Shown here piece after piece: positions 5,232-7,735 of a DNA stretch of 7,735 nucleotides. The notes beneath the pieces were generated by a model. It did not search any database and had not been told where the DNA came from. It was given only the letters and a program-made list of their open reading frames with translations. The first letter of the stretch is position 1, and the number at the start of each line of letters is the position of its first letter. The position numbers and the translations under genes are program-made. Origin of the DNA: Rhizobacter sp. (GTDB lineage Bacteria; Pseudomonadota; Gammaproteobacteria; Burkholderiales; Burkholderiaceae); assembly GCA_014379885.1 (NCBI GenBank), contig JACMKW010000258.1:1-7735 (forward strand). Direction: 5' to 3'.

Positions 5232-6805
5232 TGGTGCACCCGCCCCCACTCTTCTTCGAAGGTCTGCACCAGCACCTGGTTCGACAAGCGGTTGACCTCG
5301 GCGGGCACACGACCCATGTCGGGCGGGAACTGCGTCAGCGCAGGCAGCCCGGCCACGTTAAGAAAACGCAAGCCTGCAGGCAGTTGCGTGGGCATGCGAA
5401 ACGGCCGCCGGCTCGCCAGGATGAAACCCCACTCGCCAAAGCTCGGCACATGCGCGTGGTAGGGCGTGATCTGCATGCCGGTGGCTTCGATCGTTGTGGC
5501 CACCGTCCAGAAACTCTTGCGCGCAATCAGCGGCGACGTGGTTTGCACCACCGCGTAACCCGAGGCCGCCAGATGGGCGTCGATGAGTGAATAGAAGCTG
5601 GCGGTGTAGAGCTTGCCGATGGAGAAGTTGGTGGGGTCGGTGAATTCAACCACGATCACGTCGAAGCTGCCCGCGTTTTTTTGTTTTTCCTGATCCAGCC
5701 ACGCAAACGCGTCGGTGTTGACGATGCGCAACTTGGGTGAGTGCAAGGCATCGGCGTTGAGCTGGCGCAGCAGCGGTTGTTCGGCGAAAAGCTTCGTCAT
5801 GTGCGGGTCGAGCTCGACCAGCGTGACTGCTTCGACGCTCGGGTACTTGAGCACCTCGCGCACCGCCATGCCGTCGCCACCACCCAACACCAGCACACGC
5901 TTGGGCGCGCCGTGTGCCGCCATGGCAGGGTGCACCAGAGCCTCGTGATAACGGTACTCGTCGCGTGAATGGAACTGCAGGTTGCCGTTGAGGAACAAAC
6001 GCACACCCACCCGGCTGGCCGTGACGACCACACGCTGGTAGGCGCTGGTCTCGCTGTAAAGAATGCGGTCGGCGTAGAAGCGGTCTTCGGCCCAGGTGCT
6101 GATGCGGTCGGCGGTGGCAAAGGTGGCGAGCAAGGCGGCCACCACACCCAGGCATGCGATCACGTGGGCCGATAGCCGGCGCAGCTCGCCGCGAAACAGC
6201 CACATGGCCCACACCGCCACACCCGCGTTCAGCAGCCCGAAGAAGGCACCGGTGCGCACCAGGCCGAGTTGCGGCACAAAGATCAACGGGAAGGCGATGG
6301 CCACGGCGAGTGCGCCGAGGTAGTCGAAGGTAAGCACCTGCGAGACCAGGTCCTTGAGCGCATAACGATCGCGAAAGTGGCGCTTGAGAATGCGCATCAC
6401 CAGCGGGATCTCCAGACCCACCAGCGTACCCACCAGCAACACCAGCGAATACAGCGCAAAGCGGAACGACGAGGCTGACAACGTCTGCAACGAAAACAGC
6501 GCAGCCGGCATCAAGCCACCGACCAACCCCACCAGCAGCTCGATGCGCAGAAAGTGCGCCACCAGTTGCCGCTCGAAAAAGCGCGAGAGGTAGGAGCCGA
6601 TCCCCATCGCGAACAGGTAGCTGCCGATGATGGTGGAGAACTGCAGGATCGAGTCGCCCAGCAGGTAACTCGCGAGTGCGCCCGCCGCCAGCTCGTAGAC
6701 CAGCCCGCAAGCGGCCACAACGAAGACCGAGGCCAGCAGCGCCACTTCAGCCGGCTGGATGCGCGGCGGCGGCGCCTCCGTGTCAGGTACTGACACGGCG
6801 TTCAA
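5228..6805 (-). CDS. Seven-TM membrane protein fused to a spermidine-synthase-like domain
   Basis: A 525-aa fusion. Seven hydrophobic segments lie at about 21-42, 55-73, 88-108, 114-135, 157-178, 184-204 and 213-231. A polyamine aminopropyltransferase-like domain follows from about 245, where SpeE enzymes transfer aminopropyl from decarboxylated AdoMet to putrescine. Visible motifs are AYQRVVV (255-261), LNGNLQFHSRDEYRYHEALVHP (272-293), the nucleotide loop VLVLGGGDG (304-312), acidic VELDP (330-334), TDAFAWL (364-370) and VVEFTDP (385-391). The canonical DSSDP-type catalytic Asp is Glu387 here; Asp390 is kept. The C-terminal 60 residues are extra and mostly polar. The first start is TTG 6805, directly after the DUF350 TAG stop; GTG 6796 is an alternative, and neither has a visible Shine-Dalgarno. 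Its stop overlaps the start of the flavoprotein (ATGA). The family is certain; true SpeE activity is uncertain. Confidence 0.92.
   Translation of the reverse strand: MNAVSVPDTEAPPPRIQPAEVALLASVFVVAACGLVYELAAGALASYLLGDSILQFSTIIGSYLFAMGIGSYLSRFFERQLVAHFLRIELLVGLVGGLMPAALFSLQTLSASSFRFALYSLVLLVGTLVGLEIPLVMRILKRHFRDRYALKDLVSQVLTFDYLGALAVAIAFPLIFVPQLGLVRTGAFFGLLNAGVAVWAMWLFRGELRRLSAHVIACLGVVAALLATFATADRISTWAEDRFYADRILYSETSAYQRVVVTASRVGVRLFLNGNLQFHSRDEYRYHEALVHPAMAAHGAPKRVLVLGGGDGMAVREVLKYPSVEAVTLVELDPHMTKLFAEQPLLRQLNADALHSPKLRIVNTDAFAWLDQEKQKNAGSFDVIVVEFTDPTNFSIGKLYTASFYSLIDAHLAASGYAVVQTTSPLIARKSFWTVATTIEATGMQITPYHAHVPSFGEWGFILASRRPFRMPTQLPAGLRFLNVAGLPALTQFPPDMGRVPAEVNRLSNQVLVQTFEEEWGRVHQ
6780..6796. 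repeat. Perfect 7-bp inverted repeat at the start of the SpeE-like gene
   Basis: GTGTCAG (6780-6786), spacer GTA, CTGACAC (6790-6796). A third copy, CTGACAC, lies at 6823-6829, 33 bp from the second. The palindrome covers codons 4-9 counted from TTG 6805 and includes the alternative GTG start. It could be a dyad operator, an mRNA hairpin tuning translation at the coupled junction, or chance. Confidence 0.45.
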
Positions 6806-7030
6806 CTACGCATGAATCGCAGCTGACACGATCAACCCGAGGGCAATGCACATGGCACCAACCACGATGGCCAACGCCACGTTTTTCTTCTCGATGATCT
6901 CGGCCCACAGGTCGTAGGGCGTGAGCTTGTCGATGAGCACAAAACTGAACCACAGCACCAGCACGCCGATCAGCGCGTACAGGATCGAGCCGAAGAAGGC
7001 AGCCGGCTTGAGCCATTCGATTCCCATCAT
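6806..7030 (-). CDS. DUF350 family small membrane protein (YjfL-like)
   Basis: A 74-aa inner-membrane protein with two transmembrane helices (about 11-33 and 50-70), which is one DUF350 unit; longer relatives carry two. The family core is clear: IDKLTPYDLWAEIIEKKN (33-50) followed by VALAIVVGAM. The acidic/Asn EKKN-x-A-x-A pattern at the start of the second helix is the DUF350 hallmark. Molecular function is not established. Relatives such as E. coli YjfL sit in operons with PspA-like and glutathionylspermidine-synthase-like genes. The start is set by AAAGGAG at 7037-7043, 6 nt before ATG 7030; ATG 7027 is the next codon and equally readable. It follows the DUF4178 gene by 34 bp, and its TAG stop touches the TTG of the SpeE-like gene. 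Confidence 0.9.
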   Translation of the reverse strand: MMGIEWLKPAAFFGSILYALIGVLVLWFSFVLIDKLTPYDLWAEIIEKKNVALAIVVGAMCIALGLIVSAAIHA

Positions 7031-7036
7031 GAGACT

Positions 7037-7043
7037 CTCCTTT
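7037..7043 (-). promoter_or_regulatory. Strong Shine-Dalgarno for the DUF350 gene
   Basis: AAAGGAG on the minus strand, 6 nt before ATG 7030, is the best ribosome binding site in the window. It rules out the open-frame extension to 7108, which would overlap the end of the DUF4178 gene. Confidence 0.75.
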
Positions 7044-7064
7044 GAGAAAAGATGAGCGGGTGGT

Positions 7065-7735
7065 TCATTTGTGACCACCTCCGCTTGAAAAACCACCGAA
7101 GGAACCACCGCCCGTGCGCGAGCCGCTGCGCCGGTTGGCCAGGCAATTCTGGTACTCCTGCGAGGCCTCGCCGTAGCTCGCGCGCAAGCTGTCGCAGTCG
7201 GGGTTGTCGTCGCTGCAGCGAAACAGCATCAACAACACCACGACCACGAACACCCAGAAGAAGATCTTGGCCAGCAGACTGGCGCCGTTGCCTGAGGTGG
7301 GCAGGGCATCTCGCTTGAGCGCCGCACTCTTGTCGGGCGCCAGGCGAAAGGCCTTGAGCACCGCATCGGCCGTCAACGTCTCGCCGCCCGACCAGACGAT
7401 CTCGCCCTCGGTGCGCTCGCGGTTGAGGCGTTTGTCCTTGGCCGAGCCTGTGCCCTGGTAGTCGGTGTTGTAGGTGAGTTCGCCGCGCTTGAGCTGCCAG
7501 TAGAACTCGCCGAGCACGTAGGTGGCGCGGCCGGTGTAGTCGTAGAGCTTGCGGTACAGCGCGCCCTGGTACTTGACGCTCTCGCCCGCTGATGTGGGCA
7601 CGCCGGTGATCGGTGCCGTCCAGCTCCAGCCGTCTTCGGCATCGACGATGAAGGCGAAGCCTTCGCTGCGGTGGTACAGCAGATACTCGCGCCAGAAGGT
7701 CTGTTCGTCTTCGCTCGACTCGGGCACCTCGCAGC
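7065..7735 (-). CDS. DUF4178 domain protein with C-terminal membrane anchor (N-terminus outside window)
   Basis: The C-terminal 222 codons of a longer gene; the frame is open through base 7735, so no start is visible. The DUF4178 pattern is recognisable: FWREYLLYHRSEGFAFIVDAE (visible residues 13-33), then YVLGEFYWQLKRGE (72-85), and RERTEGEIVWSGGETLTADAV (105-125), which matches the family's ...E.VWS.GE.... ending. A single transmembrane helix follows at about 153-171 (LLAKIFFWVFVVVVLLMLF). After it is a polar tail with three cysteines (173, 180, 197) and a Gly/Ser-rich end (GGGSFGGFSSGGGHK). DUF4178 function is not established; it recurs with DUF350 and SpeD/SpeE-like genes. It is the first visible gene of the minus-strand operon, 34 bp upstream of DUF350. 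Confidence 0.85.
   Translation of the reverse strand, partial: CEVPESSEDEQTFWREYLLYHRSEGFAFIVDAEDGWSWTAPITGVPTSAGESVKYQGALYRKLYDYTGRATYVLGEFYWQLKRGELTYNTDYQGTGSAKDKRLNRERTEGEIVWSGGETLTADAVLKAFRLAPDKSAALKRDALPTSGNGASLLAKIFFWVFVVVVLLMLFRCSDDNPDCDSLRASYGEASQEYQNCLANRRSGSRTGGGSFGGFSSGGGHK

Noticed and set aside
4524..5462. Open frame of 312 codons on the plus strand
   Set aside because: It is antisense to the flavoprotein and the end of the SpeE-like gene, both of which show clear motifs; it has no domain of its own.
5646..6710. Open frame of 354 codons on the minus strand in another frame of the SpeE-like gene
   Set aside because: It is Arg/Gly-rich out-of-frame translation of the SpeE-like gene. 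It matters only as the frame reached by a hypothetical -1 shift at 5675-5681.
7031..7108. N-terminal extension of the DUF350 protein to 7108
   Set aside because: It would overlap the DUF4178 coding end and ignore the strong AAAGGAG Shine-Dalgarno 6 nt before ATG 7030; the extra residues do not resemble the family.

Overview
The window is GC-rich throughout, with dense codon usage strongly biased to G/C in third positions. The protein families and their wording look like a betaproteobacterium of the Burkholderiales (Comamonadaceae-like). That placement is an inference from protein resemblance, because no rRNA or other phylogenetic marker is present. No tRNA, rRNA, CRISPR array, insertion sequence or phage gene was seen.

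Layout. The left edge (2-622, minus) carries the N-terminal 207 codons of a Kv-beta-like aldo/keto reductase that runs off the window. Divergent from it, on the plus strand, are a membrane protein with a probable PH-like domain (741-1517) and, 28 bp later, the aminopeptidase P gene pepP (1546-2934). After pepP comes a damaged stretch (about 2935-3205). It holds a stem-loop at the pepP stop, a hydrophobic reading frame that changes frame near 3072, and the displaced N-terminus (3130-) of a THEM6/4HBT-type acyl-CoA thioesterase. The thioesterase's intact frame (3206-3640) ends overlapping, tail to tail, the last gene of the minus-strand operon.

The right half is the most interesting part: a tightly packed minus-strand operon read right to left. 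It begins with a DUF4178 protein (cut by the window edge, 7065-7735). Next come a DUF350 small membrane protein (6806-7030, good Shine-Dalgarno), a 7-TM protein fused to a spermidine-synthase-like domain (5228-6805), and an FAD-dependent amine-oxidase-like protein with a signal/lipoprotein-type N-terminus (3630-5231). The third gene starts directly after the DUF350 stop (TAG-TTG), and the fourth overlaps the third by ATGA. This coupling suggests co-ordinated translation.

Working model (inference). DUF350, DUF4178 and SpeE-like proteins are known to recur together in bacterial polyamine/envelope-stress neighbourhoods; E. coli yjfL (DUF350) lies beside yjfJ (PspA-like) and yjfC (glutathionylspermidine-synthase-like). 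Here the SpeE-like domain has Glu in place of the usual catalytic Asp, and the positive-inside rule puts that domain on the periplasmic side. The flavoprotein is also predicted to be exported. The set may therefore be a membrane or periplasmic amine/polyamine-linked module rather than ordinary cytosolic spermidine synthesis.
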